Part shown: positions 1-6,786 of the stretch, one piece after another
How the letters are laid out: each line of letters starts with the position of its first letter
How positions within the stretch are numbered: position 1 is the stretch's first letter
Assembly (NCBI GenBank): GCA_030684515.1
Contig: JAUXVJ010000013.1
Coordinates: 1 to 32,320 of the forward strand
Direction of reading: 5' to 3'
From: Actinomycetota bacterium
Lineage (GTDB): Bacteria; Actinomycetota; Actinomycetes; S36-B12
DNA length: 32,320 bases
Made by a program: the position numbers and the translations under genes
The notes under the pieces: generated by a model
Databases searched by the model: none
Seen by the model: only the letters and a program-made list of their open reading frames with translations
Told to the model about the DNA's origin: nothing

Positions 1-1
1 C

Positions 2-328
2 ATGATCGGAATCGACAACATCACCTGGGAGTGCGACTACCCGCATTCGGACTCCACCTGGCCGGAAGCCCCTGAGGTGCTGATGAAGTCGTTGGAGCGT
101 GCCGAACTCACTGACGACGAGATCGAGAAGGTCACCTGGCAGAATGCGGCTCGGTGGTATCAGTTCGACCCGTTCCAGCATCGCTCCCGAAAAGAATCCA
201 CAGTCGGCGCACTGCGCGCGCAAGCCGGGGACGTCGACACCACCCCGCGCGAGTACGGCCAAGGTGACCATTCGCACGGACTTTCACATAATGCGTCGCA
301 GTTCTTGGACGCGCAGACGATGCGGTAG
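2..328 (+). CDS. Amidohydrolase (amidohydrolase_2 family), C-terminal part, 5' end outside window
   Basis: This is the last 108 codons of a gene that enters from upstream; the frame is open to the window edge, so the Met at position 2 is internal. The segment with IGIDNITWECDYPHSDSTWP matches the conserved end of the metal-dependent amidohydrolase_2 barrel (ACMS-decarboxylase-like enzymes), where a strand carrying the active-site Asp is followed by a His-Asp/Ser-x-x-Trp-Pro stretch. A helix typical of the family end follows (VTWQNAARWYQFDP), then about 45 low-complexity, charged residues. Substrate cannot be assigned. A short hairpin lies just downstream. The family call is fairly secure and the precise reaction is not. 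Confidence 0.8.
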   Translation: MIGIDNITWECDYPHSDSTWPEAPEVLMKSLERAELTDDEIEKVTWQNAARWYQFDPFQHRSRKESTVGALRAQAGDVDTTPREYGQGDHSHGLSHNASQFLDAQTMR

Positions 329-354
329 GGCGAAATCGATTGCAGATACCGGGA

Positions 355-376
355 AACTCCTAGTCGTTTAGGAGTT
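355..376 (+). terminator. Stem-loop after the amidohydrolase gene
   Basis: A perfect 8-bp stem, AACTCCTA (355-362) with TAGGAGTT (369-376), has a 6-nt loop and sits 26 nt past the stop codon. There is no clear T-run afterwards, so terminator function is an inference from position. Confidence 0.4.
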
Positions 377-588
377 CGCGAGTGTCTGGACCTTGGGCAG
401 GGGCAATCCAGAATCCTCCGGGAGTGCTCCCAAAGAAGCCGATGCCGTCTCTCGATAGTCAAGGGTCGAATGTCGAGCGGAGCAAGAAGGCGTTCGTAGA
501 TGCCCGCATGCATCCGTGCTCGGCTGCGCAATCTCGCTGAGCGTGATCGCATTGGCGTCGGAGCTTACTCAAAGTCCCCTGTCATGAC
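377..588. other. Intergenic stretch with no recognisable gene
   Basis: Between the hairpin and the HigBA operator I find no reading frame on either strand with a plausible start and family resemblance. A minus-strand frame is open across 160-552 but resembles no family and overlaps the amidohydrolase end, so I treat it as chance. Confidence 0.4.
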
Positions 589-623
589 TCGCCAATAGTA
601 ACGCAGTGCGTTACTATTGGCGA
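589..623 (+). promoter_or_regulatory. HigBA operator palindrome with embedded -10 element
   Basis: A perfect inverted repeat of 17-nt arms, TCGCCAATAGTAACGCA (589-605) and its complement (607-623), is centred on a single G at 606. It ends one base before the GTG start of the toxin gene. The right arm holds TACTAT (612-617), a good -10 hexamer that would put the transcript start at about 624-625. This predicts a leaderless mRNA and an operator covering the promoter core, as expected for autorepression by HigA-type antitoxins. Confidence 0.75.
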
Positions 624-624
624 T

Positions 625-903
625 GTGATCGTCTCGTTTGCCGACAAGGAGACCGAGCGGCTCGCGGCGGGACAGCGAGTCCGACAGTTCACCTCGTTTG
701 AGTCGATCGCGAGGCGCAAGCTGAGGCAATTGGACGTCGCTGGTCGGCTGGAGGATCTGAAAGTTCCTCCGGGCAATCGACTGGAGGCGCTTAAAGGACG
801 CCGGAAGGGTCAGATGAGCATCCGGATCAACGATCAGTGGCGGGTGTGCTTCCGTTGGACCGCAGCAGGTCCTGCCGATGTAGAAATCGTGGATTACCAC
901 TAG
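625..903 (+). CDS. higB: HigB-type (RelE superfamily) mRNA interferase toxin
   Basis: This 92-residue protein has the full HigB/plasmid maintenance killer layout. It opens with MIVSFADKETERLAAG and continues through a basic helix, ARRKLRQLDVAGRLEDLKVPPGNRLEALKG. The conserved end is IRINDQWRVCFRW...DVEIVDYH, with the RelE-fold Arg and His expected of a ribosome-dependent mRNA endonuclease. Family members begin exactly here, which supports the GTG at 625 although no Shine-Dalgarno sequence precedes it; the -10 element in the adjacent palindrome suggests a leaderless start. The antitoxin follows after 20 nt in the toxin-first order typical of higBA. Length is normal and nothing looks damaged. 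RNA cleavage activity is inferred from the family. Confidence 0.9.
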   Translation: MIVSFADKETERLAAGQRVRQFTSFESIARRKLRQLDVAGRLEDLKVPPGNRLEALKGRRKGQMSIRINDQWRVCFRWTAAGPADVEIVDYH

Positions 904-923
904 AGGGCTGAAGGATAAAGAAG

Positions 924-1235
924 ATGGCAAAGCTTGCGCGAGTACTAGATCCGGTGACTCCGGGGGAGTTGTTGTGGGAGGAGTTCATGGCGCCTATGGG
1001 CCTGACTCGCTATCGCGTGGCCAAGGAGATTGGTGTCCCCGCGCAGCGCATCGGCGACATCGTCAACGGCAAGCGGTCCATCACCGCTGACACGGACCTT
1101 CGCCTTTGCCGGTTCTTCGGCCTCTCCGATGGCTACTGGCTACGCGCCCAAACGGCCTATGACATCGAAGTTGCGCAGAGAAACCTCGGTCCTGAGTTGA
1201 AGCGAATCAAGCCTTGGGCTGGAACAGCGGCATGA
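924..1235 (+). CDS. higA: HigA-type antitoxin, XRE-family DNA-binding protein
   Basis: This 103-residue HigA/VapI-family antitoxin has its helix-turn-helix at about residues 28-60 (LTRYRVAKEIGVPAQRIGDIVNGKRSITADTDLRLCRFFGLSDGYW). The opening PVTPGELLWEEFMAPMGL is the family signature. It should neutralise the toxin encoded just upstream and, with it, bind the perfect palindrome at 589-623 to repress the operon. The start at 924 is supported by GAAGGA at 909-914. The two genes are 20 nt apart and co-directional. The C-terminus (ELKRIKPWAGTAA) is short but within the family range. The transcript probably ends at the hairpin at 1384-1410. Confidence 0.9.
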   Translation: MAKLARVLDPVTPGELLWEEFMAPMGLTRYRVAKEIGVPAQRIGDIVNGKRSITADTDLRLCRFFGLSDGYWLRAQTAYDIEVAQRNLGPELKRIKPWAGTAA

Positions 1236-1287
1236 CGTGAAAGTGTGCGGGGTGGGTGCAGGCCTGCACTCCCAGGGGAGTGCAGAA

Positions 1288-1373
1288 GGGGGTGCAGAAA
1301 TGGCGTTTCGTGAGGGCAACTCGCAGGGCACGCAACCCAAAGATCGTGCATCGTCAGTTTCTCCCCGCTACCA
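1288..1373 (+). repeat. 86-bp dispersed repeat, copy A
   Basis: The segment starts GGGGGTGCAGAAAT and ends CTCCCCGCTACCA. It aligns without gaps to 5034-5119 with 72 of 86 positions identical, counted by eye, and less closely to 17799-17884. A hairpin follows 10 nt later. The 3' end looks like a tRNA acceptor with CCA, but there is no matching 5' arm and no T-loop consensus, so it is not a tRNA gene. Confidence 0.75.
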
Positions 1374-1383
1374 AATAGAGGAT

Positions 1384-1410
1384 CAAGATCCCCTGACACA
1401 GGGGGTCTTG
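1384..1410 (+). terminator. Intrinsic terminator-like hairpin after repeat A / higBA
   Basis: An 11-bp stem (CAAGATCCCCT with AGGGGGTCTTG, one G-T wobble) closes a 5-nt loop and is followed by TCCTATTTCTGACTCTTTTTTCT. This is a good rho-independent terminator for the higBA transcript, and it is the hairpin partner of repeat A. Confidence 0.7.
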
Positions 1411-1637
1411 TCCTATTTCTGACTCTTTTTTCTGCTCCTCTTCACAGGTTTATTTGCAGTTTATGGACCATTTGTGAACAACCTGCGGCTGCAGTAAGCC
1501 ACTCCGGCCCTGCCTGCACCCCATGGGATGCACCTCACGACACTTCGTCTTTGGCCGGTGCCTTGCACCGCGCGCAGGGGCAGCCATGCGCACCTTGTAC
1601 TGCGATACGCGCCCGTAGTTTGAACCCGACCCCCTAC

Positions 1638-1650
1638 TAGAATTTCGGAC
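1638..1650 (+). promoter_or_regulatory. -10 element for a probable leaderless transcript
   Basis: TAGAAT at 1638-1643 lies 7 nt before the ATG at 1651, which places transcription initiation at or next to the start codon. There is no Shine-Dalgarno sequence ahead of this ATG. No well-spaced -35 hexamer is visible; TTGAAC at 1620-1625 is too close. Confidence 0.45.
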
Positions 1651-2247
1651 ATGTCTTTGGCGCTAACCCGAATGGGCGCAAAGTCGCGCATTCGCGTCGC
1701 TCAGGACGGAAGAAGAATCAACGTCGCATCGCCAGCGCCCTGGAGGCGGGCCTTCTTAGCAGCAAGTACGGCGATGGCCATTGGACTGATTGGACACCGG
1801 CTTGCAGGTGGCAGTGTTGACGCCGTTGCAGTCGTTCTTGCCTTCTTTCCGGTGCTTGTTCTTACCCGCGTTCAAGCCTCTCGGGAGCTTGGTTGGTGGG
1901 CATTCGCAGGAATGCTGCTGCTATCGCAGCTGGTAGTGCATATCGGCGCAGCTTCATGTTCCCCGAGTGGAATGAACAATTCAGTGTCGATGCTGTTGGC
2001 GCATATTGCTGCGGCCGCAGTTGCGGGATTGGCTTTGCGCTGGCATGAGGCGCGGGCGTGGGCCAAAGCCCGAGGGTACGCAATCCGCCTGTGGGTGTGT
2101 GCGCTGCTGCGGCGACTGCCTGCAGGGATTCCGTATCTGGCGGATGTGGCAACGGGTATGCGCGCGTTGTTCTTGCTCATTGCTGATGACGATCGCAGTG
2201 CACGGATTCCCACACGGCGTGGCCCGCCACTTCTTTCACTGTCGTAG
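1651..2247 (+). CDS. Predicted multi-pass membrane protein upstream of copper genes
   Basis: This 198-residue protein is of unrecognised family. After about 30 basic residues it has hydrophobic segments near residues 35-50, 58-75, 80-98 and 112-130, then a basic C-terminal part with no membrane segment. Met/His-bearing stretches between and within the later segments (LLSQLVVHIGAASC, GMNNSVSMLLAHIAAA) followed by RWHEARAW resemble membrane proteins found next to copper-trafficking genes in actinobacteria, which is consistent with the PCuAC gene downstream. A metal role is inference from context. The gap to the next gene is 174 nt, so it may be a separate transcript. The ATG at 1651 is supported by the -10 element immediately upstream. 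Confidence 0.55.
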   Translation: MSLALTRMGAKSRIRVAQDGRRINVASPAPWRRAFLAASTAMAIGLIGHRLAGGSVDAVAVVLAFFPVLVLTRVQASRELGWWAFAGMLLLSQLVVHIGAASCSPSGMNNSVSMLLAHIAAAAVAGLALRWHEARAWAKARGYAIRLWVCALLRRLPAGIPYLADVATGMRALFLLIADDDRSARIPTRRGPPLLSLS

Positions 2248-2421
2248 ATTCCTGCGTTTTCGAACTATCCGACGTGCCAGCAATGGCTGCGTCATGGGTG
2301 CTGCCGCATTGTGCGGAGCTATTCAAGCTGAGCGGGCCTCAGCACGATAGTGCTTTTGTGAGGTCCAGAGCTATCAAGCACCAATCAACGATTCTTCGAT
2401 ACAGAATTCAAGGAGAAGCAG

Positions 2422-3048
2422 ATGCGTACATTCACGAAGTTCGCTGTAGCAACAGCAGTGGCACTCACCGTCAGCGGCGGACTCGCAACCAACGTGCAGG
2501 CTCACGCAAGTCCCGCTCCAGGCAAGGCATGCGAGATGGGCGGCACAACACAAACTGAACATGGCAAGACATACGTATGCCAGCAAAGCGGCAGCAAATT
2601 GATCTGGAGCAAGGGCCTACCCGTGTCGGTGTCGCCGTTGAAAGTCACCGATGCCTGGGCCAAGGTGGCCAGTACTGGCATGTCTGCAGCATTCGGAGTT
2701 ATCGAGAACCCGACGAACGCACCGATCACAATCATTGGCGCATTTACCCCGTACTCGCCGATGGATCAGCTCCATGAGGTGGTCATGAAGGACGGAGCGA
2801 TGGTGATGCAGCAGAAGAAGGGCGGCTTCACGATTCCGGCGGGTGGTTCGCTGACTCTTCAGCCAGGGGGGAGCCATGTCATGTTGATGAGCCTCACCAA
2901 GCCGGTGACTGCAGGAGCAATGGTGCCGGTCACGTTGACGACGTCAACGGGCGCGCAGGTGACGTTCAAGGCAGTCGGCAAGGTGTTCCAAGGCGGAAAC
3001 GAGACCTACAACGGAGCAACGCCATCCCCATCCGGCATGAAGATGTAA
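2422..3048 (+). CDS. Secreted PCuAC copper chaperone with extra N-terminal Cys-pair segment
   Basis: This 208-residue protein is exported by a Sec signal peptide (residues 1-27, ending VQAHA). The PCuAC domain (about residues 70-190) carries the Cu(I) ligand set: His118, Met129, His152 and Met154, an H-x10-M-x22-H-x-M arrangement. Such periplasmic/extracellular chaperones deliver Cu(I) to the CuA site of cytochrome oxidase or to other cuproenzymes. Between the signal peptide and the domain lies a short Cys-bracketed segment (Cys38 to Cys53, ending KLIW) not normally part of PCuAC. AAGGAG precedes the ATG at 2422. The stop codon overlaps the next start by one base, so this gene, the peroxidase and CopC form an operon. 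The Met-rich end (PSGMKM) may add weak metal binding. Confidence 0.9.
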   Translation: MRTFTKFAVATAVALTVSGGLATNVQAHASPAPGKACEMGGTTQTEHGKTYVCQQSGSKLIWSKGLPVSVSPLKVTDAWAKVASTGMSAAFGVIENPTNAPITIIGAFTPYSPMDQLHEVVMKDGAMVMQQKKGGFTIPAGGSLTLQPGGSHVMLMSLTKPVTAGAMVPVTLTTSTGAQVTFKAVGKVFQGGNETYNGATPSPSGMKM

Positions 3049-4271
3049 TGAGCGAAATGATTACGCCAAAGCGCGAGGAACCCACCCGGGTGACTCGCCG
3101 TGGCTTGCTTGCGGTTGGTGGCGCCGGAATTCTCGGCGCCGCCAGCGGCTTTGCTCTGGGCCGCGCCACGAGTGCAGACGTATCAGGGGCTACATCCACG
3201 GCGCCAGTCGTATCAAATTCCTACGAGTTCTATGGGGCTCACCAGGCGGGTATCAGTACGCCACCGCAATTGCGTTGCGCATTCCTGGGAATGAACCTCA
3301 AGCAGCGAGACAGGGATTCGGCCGAAGCCGTGCTCCGTCTGGTATCCGACGATGCCGCGCGAATGATGAGCGGTGCACCAGCCCTTGCCGACCCGCAGGG
3401 AATCCTTGCAATGCGGACATCAGGACTAACGATGACAATTGGCCTAGGCCACGGCTTCTTTGAGCTCAGGGGACTTGCCGCGGGAAAGCCAGCCCAATTC
3501 CGCGAGATTCCTTCGTTCAGCACCGATGCAATCGAACCGGGATGGGAAAATACTGATTTTGTCGTTCAGATCGGGTCAGATGATCCGCTGCATCTTGCTC
3601 ACGCCACGCGAGTGATCACCAATGACCTATCGACCTTGGTTGATGTCGCGTGGATTCAGCAGGGATTCAGGCAGATCCCACCCACCGATGGGAGCACAGG
3701 TCGCAACCTCATGGGCCAAGTCGATGGCACCATCAATCCCCAACCTAACTCGGCCGCGTTCAAAGAAACCGTGTGGACCCAGGATGCTTCGTCTCTCATC
3801 AATGGAGGAACGGTCATGGTGATGCGGCGCATTCGCATGCTCTTGGACACCTGGGACCAGCTGGATCTCGACGCGAAAGAACTCGTCATCGGGAGGAAGA
3901 TCAGCACCGGAGCGCCCTTGGGGGCGTTGAAGGAAACCGACGCACTGCCGCTGGACGCAGTTAACGGCCTCGGGCTTCCCGTCATTCCGCAAGATGCACA
4001 CGCCCGACTGGCACATGTGGCCAGCGCCCGACAGGCGATCTTGCGCCGCCCGTACTCTTACGACCACGGTATGCGTGAGGGCGCGAACGATGTGGGGTTG
4101 ATATTCGTCGCCTACATGCACGATCCAGAGTTGACGTTCATCCCTATGCAGCAGCGACTTTCGGAAGGCGATGCACTGAATACGTGGGTGCGCACTATCG
4201 GATCGGCCAGTTACTTCATCCCACCAGGGGTGCAAGAGGGCGAATTCATCGGCCAAGGCTGGTTCGCGTGA
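3048..4271 (+). CDS. Tat-exported DyP-type haem peroxidase
   Basis: The protein has 407 residues. The N-terminus (VTRRGLLAVGGAGILGAASGFALG) is a twin-arginine signal, so the folded haem protein is exported. The DyP signature GxxDG is at residues 223-227 (GQVDG; catalytic Asp226). His318 in DAHARLAH is the likely proximal haem ligand, and RRPYSYDHG plus the LIFVAYMHDPELTFIPMQQRL block are family hallmarks. The length fits the EfeB/DtpA class. In Streptomyces a DyP peroxidase (DtpA) is encoded with PCuAC/Sco copper chaperones and serves copper-enzyme maturation; the neighbours here make that role more likely than EfeB-type iron uptake. The ATG at 3048 overlaps the previous stop (TAATG), and the gene ends inside the start of copC. 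An alternative ATG lies at 3057. Confidence 0.9.
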   Translation: MSEMITPKREEPTRVTRRGLLAVGGAGILGAASGFALGRATSADVSGATSTAPVVSNSYEFYGAHQAGISTPPQLRCAFLGMNLKQRDRDSAEAVLRLVSDDAARMMSGAPALADPQGILAMRTSGLTMTIGLGHGFFELRGLAAGKPAQFREIPSFSTDAIEPGWENTDFVVQIGSDDPLHLAHATRVITNDLSTLVDVAWIQQGFRQIPPTDGSTGRNLMGQVDGTINPQPNSAAFKETVWTQDASSLINGGTVMVMRRIRMLLDTWDQLDLDAKELVIGRKISTGAPLGALKETDALPLDAVNGLGLPVIPQDAHARLAHVASARQAILRRPYSYDHGMREGANDVGLIFVAYMHDPELTFIPMQQRLSEGDALNTWVRTIGSASYFIPPGVQEGEFIGQGWFA

Positions 4272-4831
4272 CCACCAAAAGCGGCTGGCGATTGTTGTTC
4301 GCTTCCGTGAGCGCAGTGGTCGTGCTGTTGATTCCTGCGGGCGCAGCATCGGCACACACACTGCTGTTGTCGACCAGCCCGAAGGTCGGACAACACCTGA
4401 TCTCCTCCCCAACGCGCGTCTCCGCCACGTTCGATGAGATCTTGCTGCCCACGGGCGGTGCGATGGTCGTTACCGACGCAGAACATCACTTCGTCCATGT
4501 CGGAGCGGCGAAACTTGATGGCGCAACGATTTCCGTCGCCGTCCAACCCAAACTGCCAGATGGCACCTATCAAGCCGCCTACAGGGTCATCTCTGTCGAT
4601 GGACACCCCATTGAATCCGCTTTCACCTTCACCGTTGGGGCGCCGACCACCACCAGCACATTGAATCCCAAGCCTGCAATGACCGGATCCGCAGCGGCAA
4701 CTCAAACCGAGTGGATGAAGTACCTGTTGCCAGCGCTCGCCTTCGGCCTTGCCCTGGTGGTGGCGATTGGCATAATTCGACGACGGTCGATTCGAGTTGA
4801 ATCCAATCACGATGCATCGTCGGACAGCTAG
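4268..4831 (+). CDS. copC: CopC-domain copper-binding protein with C-terminal membrane anchor
   Basis: The GTG at 4268 overlaps the peroxidase stop by four bases (GTGA) and gives a 187-residue protein with a clean signal peptide cut before His30. That His becomes the mature N-terminus, the hallmark Cu(II) ligand of CopC. The remaining ligands are in the conserved SVDGHP motif. The body (SPKVGQHLISSPTRVSATFDEILLPTGG) is canonical CopC. A Thr/Pro-rich linker leads to one membrane helix (YLLPALAFGLALVVAIGII) and a basic tail, so the domain is tethered outside the membrane. There is no CopD domain and none nearby. It is the last gene of the operon. The frame stays open further upstream, but a start there would bury the signal peptide. 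Confidence 0.88.
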   Translation: MTTKSGWRLLFASVSAVVVLLIPAGAASAHTLLLSTSPKVGQHLISSPTRVSATFDEILLPTGGAMVVTDAEHHFVHVGAAKLDGATISVAVQPKLPDGTYQAAYRVISVDGHPIESAFTFTVGAPTTTSTLNPKPAMTGSAAATQTEWMKYLLPALAFGLALVVAIGIIRRRSIRVESNHDASSDS

Positions 4832-5033
4832 ATAGTCAGTTGCTTCCGCGCCAGAGTTCCCAGCCACGGGACGGGGTACGGATTCAGGGGGCTTGCATGG
4901 ACCGGGCCAGATTCTGCGGAATCCCCGAGATGCGAACACGCCTAAGGTTCGCCTCAGCGGTGAAACCTTTGATCGGTATCCACCTGGTCCTCCAAGACTG
5001 GCGAACAGCCAAAGTGGGCGAGCATGACGCAGA

Positions 5034-5119
5034 GGGGGTGCAGAAATAGTCGTTTGTGAGGGTAACTCGCAGGGCATGCAGCCCGGTGATCGTCCATCCT
5101 CAGTCTCTCCCCGCTACCA
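5034..5119 (+). repeat. 86-bp dispersed repeat, copy B
   Basis: This copy has the same length and boundaries as copy A (1288-1373), no gaps and 14 mismatches by eye. Two hairpins follow immediately. Reading frames through the two copies are not conserved in a protein-like way, because copy C has a stop in the best shared frame. The element therefore looks like an RNA or DNA element, not a coding repeat. Confidence 0.75.
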
Positions 5120-5122
5120 GAA

Positions 5123-5170
5123 AGTTGGCATGGCCAACTGACTGAGGGTCCCTCGAGTAGGGGTCCTCAG
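5123..5170 (+). terminator. Double hairpin after repeat B
   Basis: The first hairpin is AGTTGGC (5123-5129) with GCCAACT (5133-5139), 7 bp around a 3-nt loop. The second is CTGAGGGTCCCT (5142-5153) with AGGGGTCCTCAG (5159-5170), a 12-bp stem with two G-T wobbles, then TTCGTTTCC. It lies between the copC operon and the convergent sigma-factor gene and could terminate either transcript. Confidence 0.6.
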
Positions 5171-5318
5171 TTCGTTTCCACCTCTATTACCTTCAACGGC
5201 GTTACGCGCATTCGTGGCTTGCAAGTTCAGCCGTTCCATTGCCTGCAGCCCCTACGCAGACGATTGAGGGCAGCTTGCCCGGGGCCTTAGCGCTGGTGGG
5301 GTGATTCGCCCGGGTGCC

Positions 5319-6086
5319 CTACGGCTGCCGGTCGGCCATCGCGGTGGCGATTCGTGCGGCAAGTGGCGGTTCGATGACACGGTCGCTGTCGCGCAGCCCG
5401 ACCACTGCAGCAGTGACGCCGACGAGCGCGGCATACAGCGGCGGGCACGTGGGGCAGGTCTCCAGGTGCCGCTCGACCTTGGCTGCGGTCTCGGCATCGA
5501 GATCACCGTCGAGGTAGTCGGAGACGTGAGCGCGGGCGTCCCAGCAGCGCAGGGGCACACCGTGCAGGGCGACTCGTCGCTCGTGGCCTGTTGCCAGCGC
5601 TGACACCAAGGCCATCCGCCCGCGTCGCAGACGCTGCTTCGCGGCGGGAAGTTCGGCATCGGTGAGGTCGGCGATCTCGCGCATGGTCAATCCCTCCATG
5701 TCGTGCAGCACGACGGCGACGCGGTAGGCGTACGGCAGCCGGACGAGCGCGTCGAGGATCTCATCGTGCGTCTCCGCGTTCTCGATCACGGCGGCGGAAT
5801 CCACGGTGTAGTCATCCTCACGCCACTTGTTCTCGATCTCGTCGACGAGCACCTCCTGCGGCCGTCGAGCCTGATCAATCACGATGTTGTGCATGATGCG
5901 GCGCAGCCAATGGCGCAAGCTCGACTCGCCACGGAACGAGTCTGCCCGCTCCAGTGCGCGAACCACGGTGTCATGCAGGAGGTCCTCTGCCCGGCCCTCA
6001 TCGTTCATGAGGGCCCGGGCAGTGCGCAGCAGCGCCGGCAACTCGTCGGTGATGCGCGCTGCGAATTCCCAGGATGTATTGGTCAC
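5319..6086 (-). CDS. ECF sigma factor fused to a zinc-binding anti-sigma (zf-HC2/ZAS) domain
   Basis: From the GTG at 6086 the protein has 255 residues. Sigma region 2 (about 20-75) includes AEDLLHDTVVRALERADSFRGESSLRHWLRRIMHNIVIDQARR. Region 4 (about 108-160) includes LVRLPYAYRVAVVLHDMEGLTMREIADLT and a basic helix. After it comes a second domain, about 175-215, with the ZAS zinc motif H-x3-C-x2-C (HLETCPTC) and an upstream Cys, as in zf-HC2 anti-sigma factors. Sigma and anti-sigma are normally separate proteins. There is no membrane helix, so a soluble, possibly redox- or zinc-responsive self-inhibited sigma is suggested (inference). It starts 4 nt after the DUF2892 gene and is probably co-transcribed with it. 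The exact start is uncertain because GAGCTG is a weak ribosome site. Confidence 0.85.
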   Translation of the reverse strand: MTNTSWEFAARITDELPALLRTARALMNDEGRAEDLLHDTVVRALERADSFRGESSLRHWLRRIMHNIVIDQARRPQEVLVDEIENKWREDDYTVDSAAVIENAETHDEILDALVRLPYAYRVAVVLHDMEGLTMREIADLTDAELPAAKQRLRRGRMALVSALATGHERRVALHGVPLRCWDARAHVSDYLDGDLDAETAAKVERHLETCPTCPPLYAALVGVTAAVVGLRDSDRVIEPPLAARIATAMADRQP

Positions 6087-6090
6087 CAGC

Positions 6091-6327
6091 TCAGTGAACC
6101 CGAATCTGCTCGTCTGCGCGAGCAGCCGGCACCTTGCACGTGGAGAGCCCGAACAGCCGGTACAAGGGGCAGAACCCACTGGCCGCCGTGATGAGCATGA
6201 CTGCACCCACCACCAGCAGCACGATCCCCGCGACAGTGGTGAAGCCGATGACAGCAGCAGCCACCACCGCTGCGGCCGCGATGACGACCCTCAGGATCCG
6301 GTCCAGTGTTCCCTCGTTGCGCTTCAT
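6091..6327 (-). CDS. DUF2892 (YgaP-type) small membrane protein
   Basis: This 78-residue protein begins MKRNEGTLDRILR, the typical amphipathic start of DUF2892 proteins. Two membrane helices follow (IAAAAVVAAAVIGFTTVAGIVLLVVGAVMLITAASGFCPLY), then the family end CPLYRLFGLSTCK with paired cysteines. In E. coli YgaP this domain anchors a rhodanese; here it stands alone. The ATG at 6327 has a strong GGAAGGA ribosome site. It is the first gene of a two-gene operon with the fused sigma factor. A role in thiol or sulfur stress is only suggested by the family and the Cys pair. Confidence 0.85.
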   Translation of the reverse strand: MKRNEGTLDRILRVVIAAAAVVAAAVIGFTTVAGIVLLVVGAVMLITAASGFCPLYRLFGLSTCKVPAARADEQIRVH

Positions 6328-6499
6328 GATGTGTCCTTCCCCTTGCCCGCCTGAGCGGGGTTCGATGTTCCTTCACCCACCTAGACGGATGACTGGCCCT
6401 GAGGGATACACAATTCAGCAAATTGACCTCTCCCCGGTTTCTCGGACACTGAAACTCAGGTCACGAGGGTGCCTCGTCCCGAGGACTGTTGCGAAATAT

Positions 6500-6521
6500 C
6501 GGTATGTATAAATATCTACCG
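6500..6521 (+). promoter_or_regulatory. Imperfect palindrome/AT-rich promoter ahead of hicAB
   Basis: CGGTATGTAT (6500-6509) and ATATCTACCG (6512-6521) form a 10-nt inverted repeat with two mismatches around AA. The centre contains TATAAA (6507-6512), a -10-like element. It lies 22 nt before the toxin GTG and is the natural candidate for the HicB operator. Confidence 0.45.
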
Positions 6522-6543
6522 ACTATCTGCAACATGCGGGTAT

Positions 6544-6786
6544 GTGAACAGAATCCGCTACAACGACCTGCTGAAGGTGTGCGAGCACTACTTCGGTCAG
6601 CCTCGAAGCCGTGCGACATCGCATGCGGTGTTTAGGACTTCATGGCCTGGCGATCCTCGGGTGAATATCCAGAACGATCACGGTAAGGCCAAGGCGTACC
6701 GAGTGCAGCAGGTACTCGCGGCGATCGCAAAGAAGGAGGAGCACGATGACGACGAAGCGCAAGGCAAAGCTGTCCTCGACAGCTGA
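6544..6786 (+). CDS. hicA: HicA-type mRNA interferase toxin
   Basis: The protein has 80 residues from the GTG at 6544 (VNRIRYNDLLKVCEHYFG). It has the HicA double-stranded RNA-binding-like fold pattern: an N-terminal helix, then the catalytic His in SRATSHAVFRTSWPGDPRVNIQND, then GKAKAYRVQQVLAAIAK, the typical C-terminal helix. HicA toxins cleave mRNA and tmRNA independently of ribosomes. The last part (EEHDDDEAQGKAVLDS) is encoded in the overlap with hicB and may be a consequence of the 41-nt overlap, since many HicA proteins end near IAK. There is no clear Shine-Dalgarno sequence. It pairs with the antitoxin gene that starts within it. Confidence 0.82.
   Translation: MNRIRYNDLLKVCEHYFGQPRSRATSHAVFRTSWPGDPRVNIQNDHGKAKAYRVQQVLAAIAKKEEHDDDEAQGKAVLDS

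Noticed and set aside
1341-1373. tRNA gene ending CCGCTACCA in the dispersed repeat
   Set aside because: No 5' acceptor strand, no GTTCRA T-loop and no cloverleaf can be drawn in either copy A or B.
1626-1640. Possible CsoR copper operator (ACCCCCTACTAG) before the membrane protein
   Set aside because: Only a half-site is present; the GGGGTA partner is missing.
4943-4961. IdeR/DtxR-like sequence TAAGGTTCGCCTCAGC
   Set aside because: About 12 of 17 positions fit the iron-box consensus, but no gene starts downstream in either direction, so it is probably chance.
4211-5077. Long minus-strand open frame (288 codons) opposite copC
   Set aside because: It lies antisense to a well-supported copC and peroxidase end, has no family resemblance and ends in the intergenic repeat; it reflects GC-rich frame bias.
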